The notes: generated by a model from the sequence alone, not told the origin. A stretch of DNA of 64,000 nucleotides from Litorilituus sediminis (GCF_004295665.1 NZ_CP034759.1:3100001-3164000), one strand, 5' to 3'. Positions 39,706 to 50,821 are shown, counted from the stretch's first letter. Numbers and translations: made by a program.

Positions 39706-40605
39706 ATGTCTTCTAGAAATCCAATTATTGCCGTAACAGGTTCTTCAGGTGCTGGTACTTCAACTACTACCGCAGCATTTGAGCATATCTTTAGAACATT
39801 AGGGATCACATCGGTTAATGTTGAGGGTGATAGCTTTCATCGCTTCTCACGCCAAGAAATGGATATGGAAAAGCGTAAAGCGAAAGAGGCTGGCACTAAC
39901 ATTAGCTACTTCGGTAATAAGGCCAATGATTTTGATGCCTTAGAGCGCTTATTTAAAGATTATGGTGAACATGGTAAAGGTAGAACTCGACGTTACCTAC
40001 ACACCTTTGATGAAGCCGTACCTTATAACCAAATGCCGGGTACTTTTACCCCTTGGGAAGAGTTAGGTGAGGGCACGGATCTTTTATACTACGAAGGGCT
40101 GCACGGCGGCGTAGTCACCAAAGATAACAATGTTGCCCAGCATGTCGATTTACTTATTGGTATGGTGCCCATTGTAAACCTTGAATGGATTCAAAAAATC
40201 ATTCGCGATACTAATAAGCGCGGCCATAGCCGAGAGGCGGTAACAGATAGCATAGTGCGTAGTATGGAAGACTATATCTCTTTTATTACCCCGCAGTTTT
40301 CACGTACTCATATTAACTTTCAGCGGGTACCTACAGTGGATACCTCAAACCCGTTTAGTGCCAAAGCGATCCCAAGCTTAGATGAAAGCTTTGTTGTTAT
40401 TCGTTTTCGTGAAGTAAAGAACGTCGATTTTCAGTATTACCTGCGTATGATTGATGGTTCTTTTATGTCGCGCGTCAGTACCTTAGTTGTACCAGGCGGC
40501 AAAATGGGCTTAGCAATGGAGTTAATTCTCACACCGCTTATTCGTGATTTGATGGAACGCAAGACACAAGCAAACAAGCAGCTAGATTGGATGAGCGACC
40601 TTTAA
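39706..40605 (+). CDS. prkB: PrkB-type phosphoribulokinase-like protein
   Basis: A 299-aa P-loop kinase. The opening (PIIAVTGSSGAGTSTT) is the Walker A, followed by NVEGDSFHRF, YEGLHGGVV and the long conserved VDLLIGMVPIVNLEWIQKI block, closely resembling E. coli PrkB. The family is annotated as phosphoribulokinase, but no Rubisco or Calvin cycle gene is seen here, so the substrate is uncertain. I chose the ATG at 39706, which gives the conserved start; a TTG at 39682 adds eight residues. It is monocistronic and convergent with the next gene, with only 9 bp between stops. Confidence 0.88.
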   Translation: MSSRNPIIAVTGSSGAGTSTTTAAFEHIFRTLGITSVNVEGDSFHRFSRQEMDMEKRKAKEAGTNISYFGNKANDFDALERLFKDYGEHGKGRTRRYLHTFDEAVPYNQMPGTFTPWEELGEGTDLLYYEGLHGGVVTKDNNVAQHVDLLIGMVPIVNLEWIQKIIRDTNKRGHSREAVTDSIVRSMEDYISFITPQFSRTHINFQRVPTVDTSNPFSAKAIPSLDESFVVIRFREVKNVDFQYYLRMIDGSFMSRVSTLVVPGGKMGLAMELILTPLIRDLMERKTQANKQLDWMSDL

Positions 40606-40614
40606 ATCTTAGCG

Positions 40615-41421
40615 TTAATCACCAAGGTTATATTTGTCTAATAACCTTTGATAGTAGCCGTTTTGGTACAGTTTCTTTAATCGCTCATCAAAGAGCGAGA
40701 TAATATTTAGCATAGTCGCGCCATCTGATTGCGCTGGAGTAAAGGCCATATAAATAGGCGCCTTAGAGACACAGCCGGCAATACGGTACTTATCCGCTTT
40801 TCCTATACTTGCTAATACATATTTGGTGGTGTTTTTAGTAAAGAGAAAGGTGTCCATACGACCTTTTTCTAACTTTGCTAAGCTCTGATTAACATAGCGC
40901 TCGTGGTAAGGTTGAAACTGAAATTGTTCAGGGTGGGCATTGACATAATCGTTTAGCTCTTCTATTGACGTATCGTTAGCAATACCAACCTGAATACCTT
41001 TTAATGAATCAATACCCTTATATTGCCATTTAGAGCCTTTCAGTGTGAAAAAACACATCTGCTGAAAACCGACTTCTGTCTCTGGGTAGAGTAAATGTGG
41101 CGCTTCGCTTTTAGCAGGTGATAGCAAGGCATCTGCTTTTCCTTGACTGACATTTTTTATCGCTCTAGACCAAGGAAAGATTTGAACGCTTAGCTGATAT
41201 TCAGTATCTTTAAATACTTGTTCGACTAGCTCGACAATATAACCTGGTTTTTCTTTATCAATACATATCTGCGGACACCAATCAATGGCATTAACCTCAA
41301 TGATTTCTTGCTTGTTGTTTGAGTAGGCTTTAGCAGCATTAGAGGCTAGTAGTAAGCTGAGGGCAATAAGCCCTTTTAATGACCTTTTGAAGGGAAGTGT
41401 ATAACCTTGACTTGGAGTCAT
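40615..41421 (-). CDS. Periplasmic solute-binding protein, family 3
   Basis: A 268-aa exported protein with a signal segment about 13-33 (SLKGLIALSLLLASNAAKA). The SBP_bac_3 pattern is visible (IVELVEQVFKDTEYQLSVQIFPWSRAIKNVSQGKADALL), much like a second such protein at 14500-15300. These Alteromonadales proteins usually lack an adjacent transporter. Ligand unknown. It ends convergent to prkB. Confidence 0.82.
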   Translation of the reverse strand: MTPSQGYTLPFKRSLKGLIALSLLLASNAAKAYSNNKQEIIEVNAIDWCPQICIDKEKPGYIVELVEQVFKDTEYQLSVQIFPWSRAIKNVSQGKADALLSPAKSEAPHLLYPETEVGFQQMCFFTLKGSKWQYKGIDSLKGIQVGIANDTSIEELNDYVNAHPEQFQFQPYHERYVNQSLAKLEKGRMDTFLFTKNTTKYVLASIGKADKYRIAGCVSKAPIYMAFTPAQSDGATMLNIISLFDERLKKLYQNGYYQRLLDKYNLGD

Positions 41422-41536
41422 ATGTATTTATATATGTAAGAAATAGCTAAGATGAAAATATTACCTTAATTGATATAATTAGAACAGCGATATACGAGTT
41501 GTATCGTAATGTTTAGCCTACCTTGTAGATAATAAT

Positions 41537-42517
41537 ATGACAACAGCATTACCTTCATCCCCTAGCTATCAGCTAGCATGTGACATTATTGACAATGAAC
41601 CACTTGCATTTTGGTTGCCTCTATTAGTTAACATTCAAAACCAATACCGCTTAGGTGAAGGAGAATGGAGCCGGGTAGCAGATGGCGCTAATGCCCTGTT
41701 TGAATTTGAGCAAGGGTATATAGTTAAGATTGTGCCGCCAAATTGGTTGCATCAAGGCGAAAAAGAAATTGCCGCAGATGAGCTATTTAAGCAAAGTAAG
41801 TCAGATTTTCCATTAAATAGGCCAAAGATAATCGCATTTGCTGATCACAACGGCTGGTTATACATCTTGATGTCTAAATTACCTGGTACATGCTTAGCTT
41901 CTTTATGGCCAGAATTGACAATGGATAACAAGATGCTCATTATCAGGCAGTTAGGGGCTTATATGCGTTCATTACGGGCATTAGCTAATCATGATAGTAA
42001 AGTACTGACAGTACGCTGGCATAAGTATGTGCAATCCCTTAAAGAAAACTGTTTGCAAAGGCATCAAAGAAATAATTTGTCGAGTGAATTGTATGCGCAA
42101 GTTCTGCCATTTGTAGAGCAACATTTAGCTGATTTGCCTGATGCAGCTAGCATGTTTGTTCATATGGATTTGCACCCTGGAAACCTTATGGTTGAACACA
42201 AGCAGGGGAACTGGCACTTAACTGGCGTGCTGGATTTTGGTGATGCGCTATTTTGCCATGGGCCTTGGCTTGAAATTTTGACGCCTATTTGCTTTATGGC
42301 TCAAGGTGATTCTGAACTTTATAAAACTCTGCTGAATAGCTATGGTTTGATAGATGGAGTTGATATGAATCAATTGCAGAATGCTATGATGGCTTTAGCT
42401 CTAGTCAGGGAAGCTTCTAATATTAATTTTGTTATGCAGCAAGTTCCTAGCTGTATTGGCATGCGAAACTGGGAACAAATAGCGCAACAATTGTTCCCAG
42501 CAATTAACCTGGGTTAA
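41537..42517 (+). CDS. Aminoglycoside phosphotransferase-fold kinase
   Basis: A 326-aa soluble protein of the APH/choline kinase fold. The Brenner motif HMDLHPGN has Asp211 as likely base and Asn216, and DFGD (Asp233) binds magnesium. The N-terminal lobe has VKIVPPNW, the ATP-lysine region, and a Ser-Lys-Leu-Pro-Gly hinge. The substrate cannot be told; drug resistance should not be assumed, as such genes often act on small metabolites. Its last 4 bp overlap the convergent OsmC gene. Confidence 0.83.
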   Translation: MTTALPSSPSYQLACDIIDNEPLAFWLPLLVNIQNQYRLGEGEWSRVADGANALFEFEQGYIVKIVPPNWLHQGEKEIAADELFKQSKSDFPLNRPKIIAFADHNGWLYILMSKLPGTCLASLWPELTMDNKMLIIRQLGAYMRSLRALANHDSKVLTVRWHKYVQSLKENCLQRHQRNNLSSELYAQVLPFVEQHLADLPDAASMFVHMDLHPGNLMVEHKQGNWHLTGVLDFGDALFCHGPWLEILTPICFMAQGDSELYKTLLNSYGLIDGVDMNQLQNAMMALALVREASNINFVMQQVPSCIGMRNWEQIAQQLFPAINLG

Positions 42518-42918
42518 GCGTTAATTATTTTAAAATCATGGCTAATATTGACTTTGCCTGCGAGCATTAAGGCGACAGAGCAGTATTTATCCGCAGAAAG
42601 TGCTACAGCGCGTTCTACATGTTTAGCTTCAACATCCGTACCTGTGATCACAAATCGCAAGTGAATGTCACTAAATAGCTTAGGTACTGTATCAACGCGA
42701 GTGCCAGTAATTTCTACTACACAATTGCTTACTTGCTGACGTGTTTTCTTTAGGATGCTGACTACATCGACTGATGAACAACCACCAAGCGAGAGTAAAA
42801 CATTTTCTAATGGGCTGGGAGCTAGTGCGCCACCATTGGCATCAAGCACTAAGGTGTGCCCGCTTTCAGAGGTGCCCATAAATAATTCTTCGCCTAGCCA
42901 TTTTACTGTTGCTTTCAT
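42514..42918 (-). CDS. OsmC family protein (YhfA-like)
   Basis: A 134-aa cytosolic peroxide-detoxification-fold protein. The two reactive cysteines are visible: Cys47 in SLGGCSSVD and Cys113 in KYCSVA. Length and the N-terminal WLGEELFMGTSESGHTLV fit the YhfA branch of OsmC/Ohr. Activity on organic peroxides is known for the superfamily, not for YhfA. It overlaps the convergent kinase gene by 4 bp. Confidence 0.87.
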   Translation of the reverse strand: MKATVKWLGEELFMGTSESGHTLVLDANGGALAPSPLENVLLSLGGCSSVDVVSILKKTRQQVSNCVVEITGTRVDTVPKLFSDIHLRFVITGTDVEAKHVERAVALSADKYCSVALMLAGKVNISHDFKIINA

Positions 42919-43025
42919 TGTTTCAGTCTCTATAAAAATGTGGAAACAATTATTCTACCTAAGGCAGAGCTTGATCACTAGTGAAAGCCATAGCGTTAGT
43001 TGTTTTGGTCACGGTTAAGTAATAT

Positions 43026-43373
43026 TTATTGCAAACTATTGATGACATTATCAAAGAGGTTTTTGATAAGGCCAGCAAACTCTTTTATAAAGCTTGCTTG
43101 TTCAGGTGTTACTGGATTATTGATGACGCCCGATAGAATTTCTTCCAAGTCATAAACAATAGCATCCACTTCGCGAATAATGGCATTACGCTCGTTAAAA
43201 CTTAGACTTTCGTTTTGGCTGCATACGGCAATGATTTGCTCACTAAGCTCTATTTCTATTAATTCCATAACAGATGTTGAGTTTTGAGCCGCGTTATTAG
43301 AATGCTCAAATAAGCTTAAATGCTCGGTAAGGTATTCGATTATATGGATATATCCTTCAGTGTCTGTAACCAT
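43026..43373 (-). CDS. DUF3802-like small protein
   Basis: A 115-aa acidic, all-helical soluble protein starting MVTDTEGYIHIIEYLTEHLSLFE. I associate it with DUF3802, a small family of Alteromonadales and relatives with no known function, but this is from memory of the N-terminal pattern. There is no signal or membrane segment. It stands alone, leftward, 107 bp from the OsmC gene. Confidence 0.62.
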   Translation of the reverse strand: MVTDTEGYIHIIEYLTEHLSLFEHSNNAAQNSTSVMELIEIELSEQIIAVCSQNESLSFNERNAIIREVDAIVYDLEEILSGVINNPVTPEQASFIKEFAGLIKNLFDNVINSLQ

Positions 43374-43435
43374 AACTAATTAACTTTGACCCTTAGAAGA
43401 TTTATGGATGCTAGATTGAGTATAGCAGTAACTTA

Positions 43436-43472
43436 TACCAATTGAATGAGCAAAGCGTTAATTCACTTGGTA
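43436..43472. repeat. Inverted repeat, probable dispersed intergenic element
   Basis: Arms TACCAATTGAAT and ATTCACTTGGTA pair over 12 bp with one mismatch, across a 13-base loop. It lies in the 298-bp gap 43374-43671, which also holds the argB terminator and nothing else recognised. The TATACCAAT-type end resembles short intergenic palindromes common in Colwellia-like genomes. Confidence 0.55.
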
Positions 43473-43605
43473 TTATTTTAGTTTATCGACAATATCAAGA
43501 AAATATGAACATTTGTTCGATAAATCATGATTAATTTATATCATTGCAGAAGATATTTTGACAAGCGCTTACCAGCTATTGGCCTCTTGGCATTGTTTTA
43601 AAGCA

Positions 43606-43650
43606 ATAAAAAAGCACCTAGTGCCTTGGTATAGACATAGGTGCTTTAAA
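43606..43650 (-). terminator. Rho-independent terminator after argB
   Basis: Arms AAAGCACCTA (43611-43620) and TAGGTGCTTT (43638-43647); read leftward the stem is followed by a T tract. It closes the ast-arg gene string. Confidence 0.83.
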
Positions 43651-43671
43651 AGGGCTAGCAGCCGTGTACCG

Positions 43672-44517
43672 CTACTTTAACGAGATACGTGTACCTTTAT
43701 CGCCTTTGCCGGTGGCAACGTCAAGGAAAGCGCCTTTAATTTGCGGGCCAACTATGGCAATGTTTTTTACGCCATCGGCTAGCACAGATAAGGCTTCTTC
43801 AACTTTAGGGATCATACCACCTTGAATAACACCATCGTCAATAAGCGCTTTAGCTTGCTCTGCATTAACTTGAGCAATACGTGTATCTTCCTGACTTAAG
43901 TCATGGTAGATAGCGCCTATCGCCGTAGTTAATAACAACAAATCAGCCTTAAGTGCGCGAGCAATCTGTACCACAGTGGTATCAGCATTGATGTTAAATA
44001 TGCGACCTGAGTCTGCTTCAACACCTAATGTGGCAATTACAGGCACTAAACCTAGCTCTGTTAGGTTGTCAAGTAACTCAGCATTAACGCTAGTTACATC
44101 ACCCACTTCACCAAAGTCAATTGGCTTATCACCAGCACCAGACATCACTCTAGGTGGACGCTTAGTAGCAGTTATAAGTTTGCCTGAAGCACCATTACAA
44201 GCAAAGGCATTAACGCCAACGTGCTGTAACTCTTGCGCAAGACTCACATTAACCTCACCGCAGATAGCTTGCTTAACAACCAGTAAATCAGCTTCACTGG
44301 TAATACGTCGACCAGCAACCTTGTTTGGCGTTAAACCATGCTTTTCTTGTAGTTCGTTAACCTGAGGACCACCGCCGTGTAATAAAATCACGCGCCAGTT
44401 TGCATCAACAAGGTCTTTAACGTTAGCGGCAATACCGCTACGTTCTATTTCACCTTGTAGTACATCACCACCAACTTTTACTACCGCAATTGGTTGGCGT
44501 TTTGATACTGAAGTCAT
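43672..44517 (-). CDS. argB: Acetylglutamate kinase
   Basis: A 281-aa amino-acid kinase that phosphorylates N-acetylglutamate, the second step of arginine synthesis. Motifs: AVVKVGGDV (ATP loop), LLHGGGPQVNEL (substrate loop), GRRITSEADL and FNINADTTVVQIA. The ATG at 44517 with a GAG-rich upstream is preferred; a TTG at 44547 would overlap argC. It starts 20 bp after argC and ends before a terminator. It is the last gene in a string begun by AST catabolic genes, which is odd. An N-succinyl substrate cannot be excluded. Confidence 0.88.
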   Translation of the reverse strand: MTSVSKRQPIAVVKVGGDVLQGEIERSGIAANVKDLVDANWRVILLHGGGPQVNELQEKHGLTPNKVAGRRITSEADLLVVKQAICGEVNVSLAQELQHVGVNAFACNGASGKLITATKRPPRVMSGAGDKPIDFGEVGDVTSVNAELLDNLTELGLVPVIATLGVEADSGRIFNINADTTVVQIARALKADLLLLTTAIGAIYHDLSQEDTRIAQVNAEQAKALIDDGVIQGGMIPKVEEALSVLADGVKNIAIVGPQIKGAFLDVATGKGDKGTRISLK

Positions 44518-44537
44518 ATCTAACTCACTCAGTTGGC

Positions 44538-45602
44538 TTATGGCCAAATGCCTGGTTGGTCAAGACCAAATGAAGCATCTTTACCTGTCATTAGGTTGAA
44601 GCTTTGAATCGCTTGACCTGCACCACCTTTAACTAGGTTATCGATAGCTGAGATACATGCCAGCGTACGCTTACCTGTTTCTTCATCAATACGCACGCTA
44701 ATGCCTACTTCTACACGAATAGTGTTCTTAACCGCTACTACTTCAGGGCTTTGACCTAGTGGCATTACGATTACACTACGGTGATCAGCATAATATTCTT
44801 CGTATAGCTTTTGAATATCATCTTCAGAGAAGTTTTCAGGTAAATCTAACTGAGAAATAGCTAAGATACCGCGTACTAATGGCGCAGATACTGGGATAAA
44901 GTCTAATGAGGTATTGCTTGCACCCGCTTTACCTAACGTTTGTAAAATTTCAGCTCTGTGTTGATGCTGTAATGTTTTATAAGCTTTTAAGTTGTTGGTA
45001 CGAACTGGGTGGTGAGTACCTTCAATTGGGCGAACGCCTGAGCCAGAAGAACCTGTCATAGCAACAGTGCGTACATTGCTATCGACTAAAATACCTGCTT
45101 TTGCTAAAGGTAATAAACCAACCGCAATACCAGTAGCAAAACAACCTGGGCTAGCAACGTGCTGTGCTGTTTTAATCGCTTCAGCATTTAATTCTGGCAT
45201 ACCGTAAGTGAAGGTACCTAAACGCTCTGCACATGGGTGCTCTGGTGCGTAATCGCGAATGTAGTCATCTAAACTATCTAGGCGGAAATCACCTGATAAA
45301 TCGATAATGCGTACGCCAGTGTCAAATAACTCCATTGCTACTCGAGCAGTGATGATGTGAGGCATAGCAAGGAAAACAATGTCGGCACCAGCTACACATT
45401 CTTGTGGCGTAATGTCTTGGATAACTAAATCTGTTTTCTCAAGGCCAAATAAAGAGCGGTGTACTTGACCAATAGTTTTACCTACATAGTCTTTACTTGA
45501 AACACGTAATACTTCCACATCGTCACGGACAATTAAGTGGCGAAGTAATTCAGCTGCGCCGTAGCCTGCGCCACCGATAATTGATACTTTAGTTTTGCTC
45601 AT
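44538..45602 (-). CDS. argC: N-acetyl-gamma-glutamyl-phosphate reductase
   Basis: A 354-aa NADPH-dependent reductase, the third arginine step. Seen: the dinucleotide loop SIIGGAGYGAAELLRHL, the catalytic Cys in ASPGCFATG, and the end AIDNLVKGGAGQAIQSFN. It is a little longer than E. coli ArgC. A GAGGAAA site precedes the ATG. It lies 102 bp after astE across a hairpin-rich gap and 20 bp before argB. argF, argG and argH are not nearby, so this pair is separate from a usual argCBFGH cluster. Confidence 0.9.
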   Translation of the reverse strand: MSKTKVSIIGGAGYGAAELLRHLIVRDDVEVLRVSSKDYVGKTIGQVHRSLFGLEKTDLVIQDITPQECVAGADIVFLAMPHIITARVAMELFDTGVRIIDLSGDFRLDSLDDYIRDYAPEHPCAERLGTFTYGMPELNAEAIKTAQHVASPGCFATGIAVGLLPLAKAGILVDSNVRTVAMTGSSGSGVRPIEGTHHPVRTNNLKAYKTLQHQHRAEILQTLGKAGASNTSLDFIPVSAPLVRGILAISQLDLPENFSEDDIQKLYEEYYADHRSVIVMPLGQSPEVVAVKNTIRVEVGISVRIDEETGKRTLACISAIDNLVKGGAGQAIQSFNLMTGKDASFGLDQPGIWP

Positions 45603-45624
45603 GAGTTTCCTCTTCTTTTCAGTG

Positions 45625-45656
45625 GTTAATCGCTATATTTGTGTGATGCGATTAAC
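45625..45656 (-). repeat. Intercistronic hairpin between astE and argC
   Basis: Perfect 9-bp arms GTTAATCGC and GCGATTAAC with a 14-base loop, 23 bp before the argC start. There is no T tract. It may be an mRNA processing or stability element or mark a separate argC promoter. Confidence 0.55.
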
Positions 45657-45704
45657 TAATGACCGGTCGTTAAAGCGGACCAGTATGACGCTTGTGTAAT
45701 TAGC

Positions 45705-46799
45705 TTATAGCTGGCAAGGTATTACCATTAACGCCGCACGCTGGTTGATACCAACGTTAGCATTAGGAAATACAATGCTTTCACCTTCATGGCTTGTTTG
45801 GTAATTTTGCTCATCTTCAGCTAATAAGGTACCTGCTGGATAGTCAGTAAAATTACTGACATCATCGGCAACGTTTAGCTTAAAGTTGTCAGTGTATTTA
45901 GTGATATCGCCCAAGACTTTAAACAGGTTAAAATCTGCATTATCAAATGCTTTTAGTTTGAGATCTTCATTGCTAACAAAGGCTGAAAGCGTATTGTAAG
46001 CATCGGCAAATTTAGACATGTCATTTTCACCAAAGCCTCTTACCTTACCTAGCTCTACCGTAAAGGCATGCGCTGAGAAGTTAGCGCTGCTGTAGTAAGA
46101 AAAGGTGCCGCTGGGTGCATGACCAAATAAAATAGTATTTACGCCACAGGCACGCATAAAGGCAAGTTGCTCTTTGTCCCAAGGCTTGTCACCTTGATAT
46201 GGATAAATAGCGAACTTCTCATGTTTTGACGGCCTAATGGCGGTATGTAGATCATAGTGATAGGTTGTTGCTGCATTTGGCGCAAAGTTACTACCAACAT
46301 GGTTAAAGAAATTCCTGACGTAGCTTTCTAATTTTTCTGCTCGCTCTTTTTCATAACAAGGCGCAATATCTTTGTATTTACCGCAAAATAAGCGATTTAA
46401 GTTTTCCACAGAAAAACGTTTGCTTATATTCATTGAAACGGGGTTACCAATAATGAATAAAGTACGGTGAGCAACTTTACGCTGCCCTTGTACTATGTCT
46501 TTAAGCATTTGGTTAACAATTTCAATTGGCGCGGTTTCATTACCGTGAATGCCAGATGAAATAACAATATTTTTTAATGGCTGAGCTAGCTCATTTGGCT
46601 CGATAACTAACACCCCAGTATCAAGTAACTTGGCGGTTGCTTGCTCAAGAGAAAACATTAAATCAGCATTCTCTTGGTTGGTTAAGCCTTGCTCGAACGG
46701 CTGGGTTAGCGCAAGAAAGTCACCGGTTTCTTTAAAGGCATTAAAAGCTTCTGTAAATTCTACCGAAGCAGCATCAATTAATGAGGTATTGGTAGTCAT
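45705..46799 (-). CDS. astE: Succinylglutamate desuccinylase
   Basis: A 364-aa zinc enzyme of the M14-like AstE/AspA family, the last AST step: succinylglutamate to glutamate plus succinate. Zinc ligands are in GIHGNETAPIE (HxxE) and YDLHTAIRPS. It overlaps the astD stop by 1 bp, so translation is coupled. It lies fourth in the ast string. Length is about 20-30 residues above the E. coli enzyme. Confidence 0.92.
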   Translation of the reverse strand: MTTNTSLIDAASVEFTEAFNAFKETGDFLALTQPFEQGLTNQENADLMFSLEQATAKLLDTGVLVIEPNELAQPLKNIVISSGIHGNETAPIEIVNQMLKDIVQGQRKVAHRTLFIIGNPVSMNISKRFSVENLNRLFCGKYKDIAPCYEKERAEKLESYVRNFFNHVGSNFAPNAATTYHYDLHTAIRPSKHEKFAIYPYQGDKPWDKEQLAFMRACGVNTILFGHAPSGTFSYYSSANFSAHAFTVELGKVRGFGENDMSKFADAYNTLSAFVSNEDLKLKAFDNADFNLFKVLGDITKYTDNFKLNVADDVSNFTDYPAGTLLAEDEQNYQTSHEGESIVFPNANVGINQRAALMVIPCQL

Positions 46800-48262
46800 T
46801 AGAATGATAATCCCGGGCTTAGTGATTCAGGTAATGCAACTTTTTCAACTTCAACAGATGAAATAGGGAATGCACAGTAATCAGCTGCATAGTAGGCACC
46901 AGCTCTGTGGTTACCACTTGCGCCAATACCGCCAAATGGTGCTGCACTGTTTGCGCCAGTGGTTGGACGGTTACGGTTAACAATACCTGCACGAATGCGA
47001 GTTAAGAACTTGTTCCACAAGTCTTCACTATCACTTAATAAACCCGCAGATAAACCAAAACTGGTATCGTTTGCTTGTTCGATTGCTTGGTCAAAGTCGC
47101 TGTAACGATACACTTTTAATAACGGACCAAAGTGCTCTTCATCAGGAATGTTAGCAACATTAGTGACTTCAACAATGGCTGGCGTAACAAAACCAGTATT
47201 TGGTGTGTGCTGCATTTCTACTAACACAGTACCACCTAAATCAATCAGCTCTTGTTGTGCTGCTATCATGCCCAATGCCGCTTTTTCTGAGATAAGTGAG
47301 CTAACAAAAGCATCTTCATCATCATAAGCACCGCTTTTAATTTGTTTAGTTACTTCAACTAAACGCGCTAAAATGGCATCGCCTTTGGCATTGTTTTCTA
47401 AAAATAGTCGTCTAGCACAAGTACAACGCTGGCCTGTCGTAACAAAGGCTGATTGAATAATATCGTGAACAGCAGCATCGACATCGTCAACATCTTTAAC
47501 AATCAACGGGTTATTACCACCCATTTCTAAGGCAAGTATTTTACCCGGCTGACCAGCAAATTGCTGATGCAATAAGTGACCCGTTGCCGAGCTGCCAGTA
47601 AAGAATAAACCATCAATACCTTTATGACTTGCTAGCGCTTTACCCGTTTCAACTTCACCTTGCACTAGGTTGATAACACCTTCTGGTAAGCCTGCTTTTT
47701 GCCAAAGCTTCATAGTGATTTCAGCAACTAACGGCGTAAGTTCACTTGGTTTAAATACCACGGTATTACCTGCTAATAGCGCTGGCGTGATATGGCTATT
47801 GGGTAAATGTGCAGGGAAGTTGTATGGACCAAACACAGCAACAACGCCGTGTGGCTTATGACGAATATAGGCTTTAGCACCAGGCATAGGGTTTTCAACT
47901 GTACCAGTACGTTCTTTATATGCGCGTACTGAAATACCAACTTTGCCGATCATAGCGCCAATTTCTGTGCGAGTTTCCCAAAGTAAACGACCGGTTTCTT
48001 TGGCGATGGCAACAGCGAGTTCTTCTTTATGCTCTGCTAATACTTCAGCAAATTTCTCAACAATGGCTAAACGGGCATCAAATGATAAATCTGCCCATTG
48101 ATAAAATGCTTGGCGAGCTGAAGCGATCGCGCTATCTACTTGCGCAGCAGATGCAGCATTGCCTTGCCAAAGTACTTGGTTATCAGCAGGGTTAGTTGAA
48201 GTAAATAATGGTCCTTCGCCTTTTAGCCAAGTACCTTGAATAAATTGTGTTTGCTCTGACAT
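46799..48262 (-). CDS. astD: Succinylglutamate-semialdehyde dehydrogenase
   Basis: A 487-aa aldehyde dehydrogenase. It oxidises N-succinylglutamate semialdehyde with NAD. Seen: [12 protein letters not shown], the catalytic Glu in [10 protein letters not shown], and the catalytic Cys in [11 protein letters not shown], with the ending [23 protein letters not shown] that is typical of AstD. GGAGC lies upstream of the ATG. It follows astA by 28 bp. Confidence 0.95.
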   Translation of the reverse strand: MSEQTQFIQGTWLKGEGPLFTSTNPADNQVLWQGNAASAAQVDSAIASARQAFYQWADLSFDARLAIVEKFAEVLAEHKEELAVAIAKETGRLLWETRTEIGAMIGKVGISVRAYKERTGTVENPMPGAKAYIRHKPHGVVAVFGPYNFPAHLPNSHITPALLAGNTVVFKPSELTPLVAEITMKLWQKAGLPEGVINLVQGEVETGKALASHKGIDGLFFTGSSATGHLLHQQFAGQPGKILALEMGGNNPLIVKDVDDVDAAVHDIIQSAFVTTGQRCTCARRLFLENNAKGDAILARLVEVTKQIKSGAYDDEDAFVSSLISEKAALGMIAAQQELIDLGGTVLVEMQHTPNTGFVTPAIVEVTNVANIPDEEHFGPLLKVYRYSDFDQAIEQANDTSFGLSAGLLSDSEDLWNKFLTRIRAGIVNRNRPTTGANSAAPFGGIGASGNHRAGAYYAADYCAFPISSVEVEKVALPESLSPGLSF

Positions 48263-48290
48263 ATTTGCTCCTAAATTCAGTAAGTGAGTG

Positions 48291-49307
48291 CTAGTTCGCT
48301 ACTAGACGAACCCAGTCGCCTTCTTGAACCATTAAGGCATTAGCAACATCTTGACTGATAACCACTTGCTCAGCCGTTGCGCGTAGTGATACTGGCGCTT
48401 GTGTTGCTCTAAAGTTACTTACTTGAGTATTACAGATAATGTAATTTTCTGATGACTGTACTTCGCCAATAATGACTTGGCAGCGTTTACTATGATTAAC
48501 CGTTTTAATGTTATGCACGTTAGCTTCAACGGTTGGACCACCGTCAAAAATGTCGACATAACCTCTGCGAGAGAAGCCTTCTGCTTCGAGTAAACGCACT
48601 GCTGGTACAGTGTGTGGATGCACTTGGTTTATCACAGCTTGTGCTTCTTTGCTGAGTAAATTAACGTAAATTGGGTATTTAGGCATTAATTCTGCGATAA
48701 AGACTTTTTTACCTATGCCAGTTAAATAATCAGCGGTTGGGAAATCCATAGAGAAGAAGTGCTCTTCTAACCACTCCCAAAATGGTGAACGGCCATTTTC
48801 ATCGGAAACACCACGCATTTCGGCAATAACGGTATTAGCAAAGCGCTCTTGATGTTCGCTAATAAATAAAAAGCGAAAACGAGAAAGAAAACGACCATTG
48901 TTGTTCTTGCGGTGACTTTCACTTAAAAATAGCGTGCAAATTTCAGTCGCACCAGTGTAGTCATTACAAAGTGACAGGGTTTCTACCGTATTGTAAATGT
49001 TTAACTCGCGTGAGTTATGAACAACTTTGCCTAAGTGGTAATGATAAAATGCATCGTCTAGACCAACAGCGGCTTCAATGCCACTTGTGCCAACTACTTC
49101 GCCTGTTTCGGTATCTTCCATAACAAATAAGTAGCCTTCATTACCTGGGGAGGTTACATCTTTTGCAAAGGATTCTTCTGTGTGGGCAATACGGTTGCGT
49201 AGTAGTTCTTCATTTACCGGTAGTGATGTAAAGCCATGACCTGACTCTACAGCAATACGATATAAAGCGTCATAATCGCTTTGTTGGATAGGACGTACGA
49301 TAATCAT
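48291..49307 (-). CDS. astA: Arginine N-succinyltransferase
   Basis: A 338-aa GNAT-fold enzyme that transfers succinyl from succinyl-CoA to arginine, the first AST step. The start [15 protein letters not shown] and [17 protein letters not shown] are characteristic. It is second in the string, 83 bp after astC across a strong hairpin. A single copy is present, not the AruF/AruG pair. Confidence 0.95.
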   Translation of the reverse strand: MIIVRPIQQSDYDALYRIAVESGHGFTSLPVNEELLRNRIAHTEESFAKDVTSPGNEGYLFVMEDTETGEVVGTSGIEAAVGLDDAFYHYHLGKVVHNSRELNIYNTVETLSLCNDYTGATEICTLFLSESHRKNNNGRFLSRFRFLFISEHQERFANTVIAEMRGVSDENGRSPFWEWLEEHFFSMDFPTADYLTGIGKKVFIAELMPKYPIYVNLLSKEAQAVINQVHPHTVPAVRLLEAEGFSRRGYVDIFDGGPTVEANVHNIKTVNHSKRCQVIIGEVQSSENYIICNTQVSNFRATQAPVSLRATAEQVVISQDVANALMVQEGDWVRLVAN

Positions 49308-49343
49308 AAAATGCTCTCAAAGGGTGCCGCGGGGAAAAGAGGA

Positions 49344-49369
49344 TTCATGCCCAAGTAATTGGGCATGAA
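49344..49369 (-). repeat. Strong intercistronic hairpin between astC and astA
   Basis: Perfect 11-bp arms TTCATGCCCAA and TTGGGCATGAA with a GTAA (TTAC on the transcript) tetraloop. No T tract follows, so it is more likely a stability or processing element than a full terminator. It could give astC more transcript than the genes after it. Confidence 0.72.
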
Positions 49370-49390
49370 TAATAGCTTAAAGCAATGAGA

Positions 49391-50650
<1,260 letters not shown>

Positions 50651-50821
50651 TCAATACAGCTTACTGCATTTTTGTGACAATAGTTAAAAAGCAGTAAAAA
50701 AATAATCATTAAAGCTTAATGATTGGGACTAAACTATTTAAAAAATAGGCGCACATTATGACAGATTTAATCAGTTTTGTCTTGTTTGAATACGCTCAAG
50801 CCCAGATAAAACAAAGGCTTG

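Noticed and set aside
39706..40605. A Calvin cycle locus
   Set aside because: The kinase is PrkB-like and stands alone; no Rubisco or other cycle gene is visible.
41537..42517. An aminoglycoside resistance gene
   Set aside because: Only the kinase fold is seen. The gene has core-like neighbours and no resistance or mobile context.
43672..45602. LysY/LysZ pair of the alpha-aminoadipate lysine pathway
   Set aside because: No LysW carrier or other pathway genes are present, and the neighbours are arginine genes.
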